Source of the DNA: Azolla caroliniana
Lineage: Eukaryota; Polypodiophyta
Length of the DNA stretch: 64,000 bases
Direction of reading: 5' to 3'
Assembly: GCA_043228905.1 (NCBI GenBank)
Contig: JBHGNT010000004.1
Coordinates: 15,252,001-15,316,000 of the forward strand
Part shown: positions 1 through 10,274 of the stretch, one piece after another
Layout of the letters: every line of letters starts with the position of its first letter
How positions within the stretch are numbered: the stretch's first letter is position 1
Made by a program: the position numbers and the translations under genes
Notes under the pieces: model-generated
Database searches by the model: none
What the model was told of the DNA's origin: nothing
Seen by the model: the letters and a program-made list of their open reading frames with translations, nothing else

Positions 1-672
1 TCAGTTGATGAGCGGGATCGGGAGCATGTAGGCCTCCTATTGGAGACTGATGACGGGCTGACGGCCGACTAGGCCGTGGTGAAAAGGGTCTATGGCCGTT
101 TCGACAAACGACAGGAATGGGTTGACAAAGGATCGACAGGGGCGGGCTCTGTCACAGCAAGGAAGCTCGAGCCAACGCCACCAACGCGACGGGAAGAGAC
201 CCGAGATTGGCTCGAGACCGGATCGGCTTCGACCGGCATGATCAAGGGCTCGTCCGAGGGAGCAGCTCTGGAGGAACTGACGCGGATGGTAAAGGATCTC
301 CAGATCGCCCAGGCACGGAGGGACGGTAGTGAACAGGGCCATGACCGACGACCTCTGGCTGGAAACAGGTGCATGTGGCGTGACACGGTTGGCCACATCC
401 GGAAGGACTGCGGGGACTTCGCCGAGGCGATGAGAAGCAACGTGGTGTACCTGTGGAACGGTCGGGTGCACGCCAGCGAAACCCGAAGGCCCCTGGACCT
501 GAACGTCGGGCGAGGGGGTATGAAAAGGCTGATGGAGGAGGCGGCGGCTCGTCACGCAGAGACCGTCCTCTACTCAGCGTCAGCTGGTATTCGGGTCAGA
601 GGTGGCGAGGCCCCGAAGACGAGCAAAGCCGGGTTTTGGCCGATGATGCTAGAAGGCCTCGCCGGTGCATGA
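1..672 (+). pseudogene. Element A gag, C-terminal part
   Basis: Nucleocapsid part of gag; gag coats the element RNA in cytoplasmic particles. The frame is open from base 4 with an in-frame TAG near base 74, and it aligns with residues after about 170 of the intact gag of element D. A zinc-knuckle region is visible near 370-412, but the second cysteine of the CX2CX4HX4C pattern is arginine here (CMWRDTVGHIRKDC), whereas D keeps CMWC. Downstream, the conserved block around YSASAGIRVR matches D. The N-terminal half lies outside the window. It ends at a TGA at 670-672. Not functional as written. Confidence 0.75.
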
Positions 673-717
673 CTAAGGAAAGAAGAGGCGGATCGCGCGG
701 AAAAACGGGTCCGGGAG

Positions 718-1605
718 GTGACCTGGTGGAGTGACCCGGTGGAAGAAAAGACGGGCTTCGTCGAAGCCGCTTGTCAAAACTACGAGGCTCTGGTGGAGGA
801 CAAGCGGGTAGGGAAAACCGGAGAGGCCGGGCCCTCACAACGATATGAAACTCGATTCGGGCAAAGACGAAATGAGGCCGGTGTAACCGGCGCCCAGGAT
901 AATCCCAAGAGGGGCAGGTACCGGCTGGGCACAGAAATCGAAAGATCCACGGACCTGCGTAAGGTCCTGGAAGAACGAATCCTCGACAGCAAGGTGGAAC
1001 TGTCGCTGAGGGAAGTGCTCGGGATCGCCAAGAAGGAGTTCCACGACTCCATCGTAGACTTGGTGAAGAGGAAGAGGCTGTCGACGGAGACAGAACTGGA
1101 GAAGCCGGTGGAGGTGCGGACGACGCACATAGAGGACATGGCGCTGGAAGACGAGTTGGCAGAGAGCCACTATTCACGGCCGCACTGGGCCAGAGCGACC
1201 ACGGAGACCCCCGTGAAGATTGGAGATGTTCATGAACCAGTGGTGGCGTTGGTGGACCACATTTCAGAAATCAATTTGATGTCCATGGACTTCTATAAGA
1301 AAGGGAAATGGCCGATCAACACCAAGCACGGGTGGAAAATACGGGCAGCGACGCGTGTCACCGAAGAACTGCATGGAGCCTGCCCAAATGTACGAGTAAA
1401 GATCGGTGATGTCGAGATTGACCAGCACTTCTTCGTGCAGGAGACGTCCTCACATCCGGTTATACTAGGAGAACCGTACATCACGGCAGCACGGATGTAG
1501 ACCAAGGTGTTGGACAACGGCTCGGCCTATGCAAGGGTCAAGAGCCAGGATGGGTGTCACTCGGTTCAGTTCCTGACGGTGAGGCCGAACCATGAGCGGA
1601 ACCGC
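718..1605 (+). pseudogene. Element A protease region, interrupted by element B
   Basis: Retropepsin-type aspartic protease that would cut the polyprotein. The expected active-site triplet DTG/DSG is replaced: A reads LVDHISEINLMS, while D reads LIDHGSEINIMS. The conserved C-terminal block VILGEPYITAARM follows, then a TAG at 1498-1500 and a further stretch in the same frame up to base 1605, where element B is inserted. Upstream of the protease is a charged linker (about residues 1-130) also found in D. Loss of the active-site glycine (His-Ile for His-Gly) suggests an inactive enzyme in this copy. Confidence 0.75.
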
Positions 1606-1754
1606 TGTCGTAGTGTATTTCGTACACTACGTGAAAAAGTAAAAATAATATAACCGATTTAATTACATATAAATAAATAAAATAAGAATATTAAGATATT
1701 TATCACCAATAAATAAAATAAGAATATCAAGATATTTATCACGTGCATAGGGCA

Positions 1755-1808
1755 AGATTTGAACCTTGTACCTCCACGTAGCCAAACTTCAACTTTACCA
1801 TTATGCTA
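1755..1808 (-). other. Antisense tRNA-like Pol III promoter module in the B 5' LTR
   Basis: Read on the minus strand, TAGCATAATGG (1808-1798) fits the A-box consensus TRGCNNARYGG and GGTTCAAATCT (1765-1755) fits the B box. Their starts are 43 nt apart, as in tRNA genes. A T-arm-like stem (CAAG with CTTG) surrounds the B box. The acceptor arms pair poorly, so this is tRNA-derived rather than a working tRNA gene. Confidence 0.7.
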
Positions 1809-2126
1809 CCTTATCTTTAGTGTTCTATAAATAGATTTAATAACTATAAGTGCTTTATTTGCGCCTACCTTTATTAAAAGGTAAATCATGTATTTTTAGA
1901 GTGCGTGAATATTTTATAGAAAAACGCAAGCGACTAAAAAGTGACTCATGCACATCTAGCGTGCATGAGCACTATATTTAGCAAATAAAAGCAAGGATTA
2001 AAAAAAAGCATGTAGCTATGCTTAGTCTCTCCCATCACTACATAAGGATGGGGAGCACAATGTAATAGGTGTGTGAAATATTTGGAAATTGGATATATTT
2101 CCGAAAACACCAACCGATTAATATAA

Positions 2127-2358
2127 TCGTGGGATTCACGAAAATAATATAATCTATACTTGTGGGATTCACAAGTTTCTTATATCCTTCTTTCAATCTA
2201 AATTCATATTCTTACATAAATATTGATTAATGTAATACTTGTGGGATTCACAAGGTTTGATCTCTTTTCTCAATCTACTCTAATCTATTCTAAATTATTT
2301 CAATTTATTACTACGATTTAGATAAACTAAAACAATTATACTTGTGGGATTCACAAGT
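2127..2358 (+). repeat. Four dispersed hairpins with a shared GGATT loop in the B 5' LTR
   Basis: Inverted repeats at 2127-2141, 2158-2176, 2238-2254 and 2340-2358 share the loop GGATT. The first has stem TCGTG/CACGA, the others CTTGTG/CACAAG, so the stem bases change together. They lie in the downstream part of the LTR, likely transcribed as R-U5 and 5' leader. The same four recur in the right LTR at 5056-5287. Confidence 0.8.
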
Positions 2359-2487
2359 TTCTATATCTCTTTCTAATAATCTATTTATTACTAGCCTCAT
2401 CTCATATTCTTCTTTCTCCTAGTCCAAAACCTCGGCGGTTCCCACCCGACTCACGCAACGATCCGGAGCCGAAAGGCACGACACAGT

Positions 2488-2505
2488 TGGTGAACCCGAC
2501 GTGAA
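2488..2505 (+). promoter_or_regulatory. Element B primer-binding site (tRNA-Trp type)
   Basis: TGGTGAACCCGACGTGAA is the complement of the 3' end of plant nuclear tRNA-Trp including CCA, as I recall that tRNA. It lies four bases after the LTR end. The identical 18 bases occur in element D, and element C has one mismatch. Confidence 0.8.
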
Positions 2506-2521
2506 GACGGGTGGCAAGGAG

Positions 2522-4582
2522 ATGGAGAATCAACAAGAGGCAATGAGCATAACGATGATGATGATGTTCGAGCGGATGCTACAAGAACAACGAGTGATGT
2601 CGGAGATCACGGGGGCAGTAAAGCGGCTCGTACAACGAAATGGACAATTCAACGGAAACGATGTGTCACGCTATCTACATGACTACAAGGCGGAGATGAT
2701 ACGATGTGGGATACCGGAAGGATTGCAAGTGACATCCTTCAATCGGGTGGCCACGGATGAGCTACAAGAGAGAATCCACAAGATATGGCAACAAAACTCG
2801 ACATGGGGGTCATTCGAAGAAGCTTTACGAGAGGCATATGATTACAAGAGATCAAAGGGACAAGATCGGCGAAAATTCGACGAATGGGTGGCATCGGAGA
2901 AGACCCACCAAAGTGCAACACAAGCATTGCTAGAGTTCGAGCATCATTTTGCTCGACTCTCGGAGCGGGAACAACGATTGGTGGGGGAGGATAAAGTCCT
3001 AATGTTCGTAAAATCGATCGATCGAAAAGAAAGGAAGGACATCGGGATTGAACTTGAAGACGATGACGGTACGAATGGTCTTACCGAAGATTGGGCCGAA
3101 GTCCAAAGGGTATGCCGGAGACATGATGAGAGGAAGATGAGAATCTTGTCAACGACATGGCCGATGAAGGATGGTCGATTGAAGACAAACGATGGAGCCG
3201 ATATGAAGGCCGAAATACAACATGATGGTGCGACGGAAGAGGGTGTAAAACAAGCTACCCTCTTGTCTTGCGAAAGAACAACGACGAAGGATAAGGCCGA
3301 TAACCCAAGTGTAGAAGAAGATTTCAGAATACAAGTGATTGAAACATCGGGTGAAAAAGGGGTAAGCATAATTGATGCAGTGAAAGAGAGCAAAGAGGAC
3401 TTGATTGAGGAGGTCGCCACGAAAGATGACATCGAATCGAAGGTGGCTATGGACGAATCAATAGAGGATGGTCATATCGAGACTTCCCCACCATTGATTC
3501 CAGAGACTCCGGCGGTTGCGTTTGAAAGGCAACGTGAGACCGAAGAGACGAAAGGTGGCGGAGAGAAAACAAAGGTCGAAGCCGATGTGTATGACGGAGA
3601 GATAGCCGAGAATATGGCTATGGGTGAAACAACGGAGGATGATAATACCGAGGATTCCTGCCCACTAATCCTAGAGACTTCGGCGGTTGTGTCATAGAAG
3701 CAACGTGAGACCGAAGAGACGGGAGGTGGCGGCAAGAAAGGTAAAGTCGGAAGCCAGTTAGGATGGAAGGTGATCCGGACGGGATTCCGATCCGAAAGAA
3801 AGCCGAACCGGGTAAAAGAGGATTCGACCGAAAGTCGACCCGAAAGAAAGCCGAACCGAAAGGAAGAGAATTCGGCCGAAAGACGACACAAACGAAAGCT
3901 GAATCGGGCGAATGAGGATTCGGCCGAAAGACGACCCGAAAGAAAGCCGACCCGAAAAGGGGTCGACTTGGTCAAAACCGATCGACCGAGTCTGAGTTGG
4001 CCAAACGCGAATATGGATGGAAGCCGACCTAGCCGAAAGCCGATCGGACGAGACCGATCCGGAAAGAAGCTAATCCGACTCAACCGAAGGTTGGACCGGT
4101 CGAGGCTAGTGAAAACGAGGAAAAGAAAGCCAACCGAAACCGAAACCGATAGATCGAAACCGGGCCGGAAGGAGACCGACTCAATCGAAACCGAACAACC
4201 GATTCCGATTCGGCCGAATACGAATCCGATCGGAAGCCGATCAAACCGAAAGTTGATCGGACGAGAGCGATCCGAAAAAAAGTCAAGGTTGATGAAGACA
4301 AGAAAGAGGCCAGTAAAAGACACTACCACGAATGACAAGGGCCAAGAATATGACGAGAGAGAACAAAGAATATGGTGGATCGGATGGCGACAATGGTTCG
4401 GGTGGAAAGAATGGGTCTACTCAAAATGGAGAGACAAAGTTGACATAGCGGGACAAACGGAGGATGAAGGGGAGACAACGAGCATCGGCAACTTCGGCAC
4501 ATACCGGAGGATGTGCGGGTTCGGAGGGGGCGAGTGTCGTAGTGTATTTCGTACACTACGTGAAAAAGTAAAAATAATATAA
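2522..4582 (+). pseudogene. Element B gag-like protein with repetitive basic tail
   Basis: One frame runs from the ATG at 2522 to 4582, broken only by a TAG at 3695-3697. I chose this ATG because the frame upstream opens with GTG inside the primer site. Residues 1-210 match the D gag N-terminal domain (FNGNDVSRY near residue 45; W-x2-F-E-E-A-L). An acidic segment follows with two copies, 57 residues apart, of a unit containing PETPAV and RQRETEET. The tail after about residue 415 is Arg/Lys-rich with repeated ERKPNR-like motifs and ends in a Trp-rich patch. No zinc knuckle or enzyme is present. The basic tail may replace the nucleocapsid as RNA binder (inference). Confidence 0.8.
4497..4516 (+). 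promoter_or_regulatory. Conserved pre-PPT hairpin, element B
   Basis: Stem GCACAT (4497-4502) pairs with ATGTGC (4511-4516) around the 8-nt loop ACCGGAGG. It lies 18 nt before the right LTR, followed by a purine tract ending GGAGGGGGCGAG. Equivalent hairpins occur in A, C, D and I. Confidence 0.75.
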
Positions 4583-5412
4583 CCGATTTAATTACATATA
4601 AATAAATAAAATAAGAATATTAAGATATTTATCACCAATAAATAAAATAAGAATATCAAGATATTTATCACGTGCATAGGGCAAGATTTGAACCTTGTAC
4701 CTCCACGTAGCCAAACTTCAACTTTACCATTATGCTACCTTATCTTTAGTGTTCTATAAATAGATTTAATAACTATAAGTGCTTTATTTGTGCCTACCTT
4801 TATTAAAAGGTAAATCATGTATTTTTAGAGTGCGTGAATATTTTATAGAAAAACGCAAGCGACTAAAAAGTGACTCATGCACATCTAGCGTGCATGAGCA
4901 CTATATTTAGCAAATAAAAGCAAGGATTAAAAAAAAGCATGTAGCTATGCTTAGTCTCTCCCATCACTACATAAGGATGGGGAGCACAATGTAATAGGTG
5001 TGTGAAATATTTGGAAATTGGATATATTTCCGAAAACACCAACCGATTAATATAATCGTGGGATTCACGAAAATAATATAATCTATACTTGTGGGATTCA
5101 CAAGTTTCTTATATCTTTCTTTCAATCTAAATTCATATTCTTACATAAATATTGATTAATGTAATACTTGTGGGATTCACAAGGTTTGATCTCTTTTCTC
5201 AATCTACTCTAATCTATTCTAAATTATTTCAATTTATTACTACGATTTAGATAAACTAAAACAATTATACTTGTGGGATTCACAAGTTTCTATATCTCTT
5301 TCTAATAATCTATTTATTACTAGCCTCATCTCATATTCTTCTTTCTCCTAGTCCAAAACCTCGGCGGTTCCCACCCGACTCACGCAACGATCCGGAGCCG
5401 AAAGGCACGACA
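4535..5412 (+). repeat. Element B 3' LTR
   Basis: 878 bp, same length as the left copy, with about two mismatches by eye (for example near 1861/4790 and 2186/5115). Starts TGTCGTAGTG and ends ACGACA. It holds the same antisense tRNA-like module (4684-4737) and the same four GGATT hairpins. Confidence 0.95.
4684..4737 (-). other. Antisense tRNA-like module in the B 3' LTR
   Basis: Identical copy of the module at 1755-1808: B box at 4694-4684 and A box at 4737-4727 when read on the minus strand. Confidence 0.7.
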
Positions 5413-6673
5413 CCGCGAGACCCTCGGGGGCGAAAGCCGAGAGGATTTTTAGAGAGGGCTATCAAGGCGTGGGGCCGCGATAGTCCGGACACTCCGGGAA
5501 AACCCCACAAGTGTACGATAGCAAAGAAGACCTGTACTATAAGTAGGAAATTTTGGTTCTCCGACAACGGAGGGTGTACGATAGTCGATGTTGTTGGCAA
5601 GAAGAAGAAAAGGGCGGAGGAGCAATTTCGGGCATGTGGTATCCTCGGCCTTGGAGAGGAAATCAACGGAGCCGTGGAGGCGGTCTCTTTCGTCGATACC
5701 TTGGAGGAGCTGCGAGAGGTAGTCAGAGGAGTCCTTAAAGAGGACCGAATGATTCCGGTATGTTCGGAAAGGATGTACGAAGTCATCGCGGACTTCAGTA
5801 GAGGGCTCGAGTCGAATCGGACGGCCCGGGTGGACACGAGGTACAAGATTGTGGACTGGAAGGTGAGGCCAGTCGCAACTCCCTTGCCGGAGGGCAGCGA
5901 GTTGCGAATAAAGGGGGTTGCGTCGGACCCGAGTTTACGAAATCCGGCCCGCATAGGACACACGTTCACCGACATAACGCTGCGCGAGCTCAAAATCGGT
6001 GGGGGCGGCTTCCTACTGCTGGCGGAAGAGGACCGTTTTCGAGGAATGCTCGGAAGGCAGGGGAAGGCCTTCGCATTCTCACCGGAGGAGATCGGGTGCG
6101 TAGACCCGACAGTCGTGGAACCGATGGTGATATTCACGGTACCGCATGTGCCGTGGAGTCTCAAACCGATTCCAGTACCCAGAGCTCACATCCCGAAGCT
6201 GATGGAGCTGTTAAAGCAAAAGGTCGAGATGGGAATCCTCGAACCGTCGAGTGCCCCATACTCGAATCGGTGGTTTACCGTGCTGAAGAAGGACGGCACG
6301 CTGCGCTTTATTCAAGACCTGCAACCAGTCAACAAGGTGACCATTCGAAACGCAGGAATCGGACCGACAATAGACGAGTTCGCGGAGGCCTTCACCAGAA
6401 GGTCGATTTACTCGGTCAGTGATCTCTACCCGGGGTACGATCAGTCCAGCTAGCCATAGAGAGCAGAGACATCACGACAATGCGAACTCCTCTCGGCCTA
6501 CTACGGATGTGTACCCTACCACAAGGAGGGACGAACTCAGTGGCTCACATGGTGAACGCAATGAACAAGGTGCTGAGGGATTGTATCCCGGACATCACCA
6601 TGCCGTTTCTGGACGACGTCCTGATCAAGGGATGCCCGGTGGAGGAAAGGGACGAGACGATCGGACCGGATGG
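5413..6673 (+). pseudogene. Element A reverse transcriptase, first part
   Basis: RNA-dependent DNA polymerase domain of Ty3/gypsy type. After several in-frame stops (5450-5560) the frame 5674-6453 carries the leader conserved in D and F (KVRPVATPLPEGS), then VIFTVPHVPW, KPIPVPRAHIPKL and SNRWFTV. One base is missing at about 6445 in the YDQFQL block, which shifts the frame. Reading resumes at 6480-6673 with RMCTLPQG and the catalytic block MPFLDDV (6600-6620), where FLDD stands for the usual YxDD. Element C is inserted at 6674. Not translatable as one protein. Confidence 0.88.
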
Positions 6674-7435
6674 TGTCGCGTTGTTACGCGCGTGCGTGGA
6701 GAAAGGCGGGACCACGGGGGTCATGGACTAGAGAGTGATGGAGCGTAGGAAGTCGTGCCTCACTGTTTCTAGGGCATCCTAGAGACACACCGGAAGCAAC
6801 CGAAGGGAGAGAGAGAGAGAGAGAGAGAGAGAGTGTGCTTAACACCGACCCACGCACACGCACACGCACACGCACACACGCACAACCCGACTCACGCCTT
6901 ATATACAGAAAACGCAGGAAAGGGGTAAGCACCCGACGCCAACGACAACGCGAATATACACAGACAAACGTATATATATATATAAAGGTAAGAATACATT
7001 CCCGGCGTCGAGCCGGACTGACGTAGGTTACATTAGTCGTCTGTTGTCAAGCCGTCGTCGGGGAGCTCTCAACTCGTCGCGCCGAGCGGGGTCTTGCACA
7101 GGATGCCGAACCAAGCAAACCCTAAGCGAAACACGCAGAAGGAGAAGAAGAAGAACCTAACTCTAAACCTAAGAGTATACCCTCTAATGCAAAATGGGCA
7201 ACCCTTTCACAAAGGGCGTTCCCTTCCTTTTATAGACCAAGGAAAGGGATGCGTTACAATGTGGGACAAATCCCGACTTACATGGGATCGTCTGCCCCGA
7301 CTTGACTACTCTTCGGCGCCATAAAGGCGCACTCGATATTCACACCAAATGTACATGGGTGCGTACACACGCTGCACCCCGCCGATGTAGACAATGTTTC
7401 CCGGTTTCCACCTCTGGTCGAAATTCTTCACGACA
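6674..7435 (-). repeat. Element C 3' LTR
   Basis: 762-bp repeat, about 97-98 percent identical by eye to 10999-11776, with differing GA and CA microsatellite lengths (6808-6880). A TATA box (TATAAAAG, minus strand, 7234-7227) is visible. A plant telo-box AAACCCTAA lies at 7117-7125 on the plus strand. No tRNA-like module is visible. Confidence 0.92.
6808..6834. repeat. (GA)n microsatellite in the C left LTR
   Basis: A GA run followed after a short gap by a CA/ACGC-rich run (6849-6880). The matching run in the right LTR (11131-11164) differs in length and carries an interruption. Confidence 0.95.
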
Positions 7436-7450
7436 TCCGGCCCCACCTAA

Positions 7451-8104
7451 CTGCACGTCCACCGGTACATGCCAAATCTGGTTGAAGGGTGAGAACTTTC
7501 GGCCGGTGAGGAATGCTGCGTGTTTGATCCGTCGGTTTCGAGTCTTCCTTCGCGCTCGCCTCCCTGTAGGCTCGTTCGACCCGTCGATGGGTCCTCTGCC
7601 GCGATCTCCGTAGTACGCGTACTTCCGTTGGCCCTTGTTCAGCCGTATGAACGCCCCGCTTCCCGCCGTATGCCCGATGTCCTCCGCTTGAGGCATGCCC
7701 GTAGTGGCCCGCTTGGCCTCCGTTGTCCAATCGTGATGTCCCAATGGTGTTTCGCGTTGTGTTCGCCCTTTTGCCGCCACCTCCCTTCTCCATGGTCTTA
7801 ACTGCACGTCCACCGTACGCTGCCGGTTTGATCCGTTGGCTTCGAGTCTTCCTTCGCGCTCGCCTCCCTGTAGGCTCGTTCGACCCGTCGATGGGTCCTC
7901 TGCCGCGATCTCCGTAGTACGCGTACTTCCGTTGGCCCTTGTTCGTCCGTATGAACGCCCCGCTTCCCGCCGTATGGCTGATGTCCTCCGCTTGAGGCAT
8001 GCCCCTAGTGGCCCGCTTGGCCTTCGTTGTCCAATCGTGATGTCCCGATGGTGTTTCGCGTTGCGTTCACCCTTCCGCCGCCACCTCCCTTCTCCATGGT
8101 CTTA
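7451..8104. repeat. Direct duplication at the 3' end of element C
   Basis: Two adjacent units, 7451-7800 and 7801-8104, each starting CTGCACGTCCACCG and continuing with closely similar sequence. The second lacks about 45 bp near its start. Each unit begins with the pre-PPT hairpin sequence, but only the copy next to the LTR keeps full pairing. Confidence 0.85.
7453..7472 (-). promoter_or_regulatory. Conserved pre-PPT hairpin, element C
   Basis: On the minus strand GCATGT (7472-7467) pairs with ACGTGC (7458-7453), one pair being G-U, around the 8-nt loop ACCGGTGG. The LTR begins 17 nt further on after the purine-rich stretch ending GGTGGGGCCGGA. Confidence 0.7.
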
Positions 8105-10274
8105 CATCGCCGCGTCGGCACGAACCGCCATGGTGTCCGGAATAGCGTGGAAGATCTCTTTCCGGCCTGATCGCGCATCGCCACTCACTCGCATACCGGT
8201 GTCCTTTGCATCCGAGGAACACCCCGTAATAGCCCGTTTGGCCCTTCCCGTCTTCGTGTTGCTGCAACAGGTCCTGAGTCTTTCGTTTGCCGTCGTCCCC
8301 TCGCCCCCACCAGCTTGTCATCCCAGCTTGCCGTGTCAGTCTTCGCTACTTCGACGGAGCTACCGAGATCTACGAAGCGAGTGTGGAGGATCCTCCTCCG
8401 GCCTCTCTTGCCATCCCCTGACTCCGACCCTGTGTAGTCCACTAGGCACTTGCCACCTCGTTCCCGGCACCTCCCTTGTGCCGGCTTCCGCTTCCTTCGC
8501 TCGGCCCCGCCCGCGCCGAACACCGTCCCGTAGTCACGCTTTGATCCGGCCCGCGATGGCCACCTGCGAGACTCTTATTCCGTCCAAGGTTTGCCTTTCC
8601 GGCCTAACACAACTCCCCATGTTTGCCCTATCGGCTCCTTCCGAAACCTCCATGTTGTCGAGTCCCGTTCCCTGCCGCCACCAACCTTCTCTCTCGGTCT
8701 CACGTCGCCACGTTGGCCGAACTGCCGGAGTCTCCGGATCGGTGTGAGGGTCCCATAGGACTGGACTCCGTTTCTATGCTTGCCGTAATTCGGGTGTCTT
8801 TTGTTTGAGTCACTCCCGGACTCTCCTCATGTCTTCCGCGTAGTCGGGTCCCGTTTCCCGCCGCCACCTTCCTTCTCCCTCGGTCTTACGTTGCCACGTT
8901 GGCCGAACAGCCGGGGTCTCCGGAACCGGTGTGGGGATCCTGTAGGACCGGACTTCCTTACGCCCACTGACCTTGCCGGAAGGTCCGATTTGGTTCGTAG
9001 CCGCTTCGCCGGCCTGATACCTCCATGCCGTAGCCCTTGCCTTCGTCACCTTGCTGCCACCGTCAGTATCTTGGTCTTACGTCGACCGCGTTGCCGACTG
9101 CCGAAGTCTCTAGACCCGGTGTGAAGGATCCTCCTTGGCCGTTCATCGCCTTCTCGACCCTGTCACGGGTCGTCCTTTTCCGCATGCCGAGAGGGCGTTT
9201 TGTTTCGCACCCTCTCCCGTGGTACCGACGTACCGTCTCCTCGGCCTCTTCGTAGGCCTGCTCTCTTCCTCCCTCCCGGAATGTTCATCCGGGAGTCCGC
9301 TCCACCCGGTTCTCGTACAGGTCCATTCGTCCTTCTCCGGATTGCCGAGTCTCATTCTCCTGTCGCCACCGATCTCTCTTATATGACTCACGTTGCCACG
9401 TCGGCCGAACTGCAGCCGGATCGGTGTAAGGAATCCCATAGGACCTCGACCTTCGCCCGGTCGGTCTTTCTCCCCATGTTAAAGAGGGCGGCTCATCCCG
9501 CACCCTCTCCCGTATCGGCACCTTCATGCCGATTCTGGCCCCGATCGAACGATCCATGACCGGATTCCGTTCCATACGAATCGGAATGCCAATCTTCTCG
9601 TGCCGCGTCCTTCCTCGGCCTCCTCGTAGGCCGTTTCCCATCCTTCTTCGCTGGCATTGTGCCAGGACTCCTCGGTACCGCCATCCATCTCCTCGGTCTT
9701 ACATGGGCATACGGGCCCGAATGCCGAGCTCTCCGGAATTGGGTCCGTGGGCTTTCGTCTGCTCCTTTCCCGTATCGTCTCGCCGGTGATTCTTGGCCTT
9801 TCTCCGCCGCCTTCCTCTGCATGGGACTCACGTGGGCACTCGGGCCCGACTGCCATCGTCTCGAGAGTAAGTGTGGGAAGACACAAGGAATCGCCCATCC
9901 GTTTTACGCCCTTGTCCGTAGCCACCGACTCTTCGTGGTCGGCGGTCGTCTTCTTACCGATCGCGCAAGCCCCGTCTGGGCTTGCTTATCCAATTACCGG
10001 GATCTCGGGCTGACACGCTCGAAACCGCTGGTCCCATCGTTCCGGTTCCACGATCTGTATCTCTGCCTCGTCCTTGGCCGTTCTCTCTCCACAAGTCGAG
10101 AGGGCATTTCGTTCCGCACCCTCTCCCGTGGTACCGTCGTACCGATCTTCCGCCATCGCGTGGGGCAAGTCCGTCTTCTCAGTCTCGGCTTGCAGCCTCC
10201 GTCTTTCCTCTTCCTCGAGCATCGCCTCGAGTTGTGTACGCCTCCGCAATCCTGGCCCCTACGCCGACCCTTGC

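Larger units (their letters stand above)
1606..2483 (+). repeat. Element B 5' LTR
   Basis: A 878-bp direct repeat almost identical to 4535-5412. It opens with a perfect 9-bp inverted repeat (1609-1617 with 1623-1631, loop TTTCG). It carries an antisense tRNA-like module (1755-1808) and four small hairpins with loop GGATT in its 3' half (2127-2358). It ends ACGACA, four bases before the primer site. Confidence 0.95.
1606..5412 (+). mobile_element. Element B: gag-only non-autonomous LTR retrotransposon inside A
   Basis: The 3807-bp element has two 878-bp LTRs starting TGTCG and ending CACGACA, a primer-binding site at 2488-2505, one long frame (2522-4582, one internal stop) and a purine tract before the right LTR. 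There is no protease, RT, RNase H or integrase. It is flanked by CCGC (1602-1605 and 5413-5416), a 4-bp target duplication, and element A's coding sequence continues on both sides. By eye the LTRs differ at only about two positions, so insertion was recent. The gag is homologous to that of D, so a D- or A-like element is the likely supplier of enzymes. Confidence 0.9.
7436..10274 (-). pseudogene. Element C repetitive tail, degenerate coding region
   Basis: GC-rich sequence downstream of the C gag with open stretches in all three minus frames and no recognised enzyme. Read on the minus strand it holds at least six degenerate copies of a unit whose best-kept core is PETPAVRPTWQRKTE (near 8725, 8906, 9096, 9402, 9713 and 9841). 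The same core, PETPAV followed by RQRETEE, occurs twice in element B. The 3' end carries a direct duplication: 7451-7800 and 7801-8104 share most of their sequence. I read this as the decayed equivalent of the B tail, expanded by repeat turnover. Confidence 0.65.

Noticed and set aside
596-1177. 193-codon minus-strand frame opposite the A protease region
   Set aside because: Shadow of the plus-strand coding; Ser/Pro-rich without motif.
2127-2358. CRISPR-like array
   Set aside because: The repeats are short hairpins at irregular spacing within a plant LTR; no spacer logic and no cas genes.
3472-4338. 288-codon minus-strand frame in element B
   Set aside because: It mirrors the Arg/Lys-rich tail of the plus frame. 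Its Phe/Ser/Arg repeats are the reverse complement of the repeat codons.
7836-8747. 303-codon plus-strand open frame in element C
   Set aside because: It is the shadow of the GC-rich repeat tail coded on the minus strand. It has no start context or recognisable domain, and C is oriented minus by its primer site.
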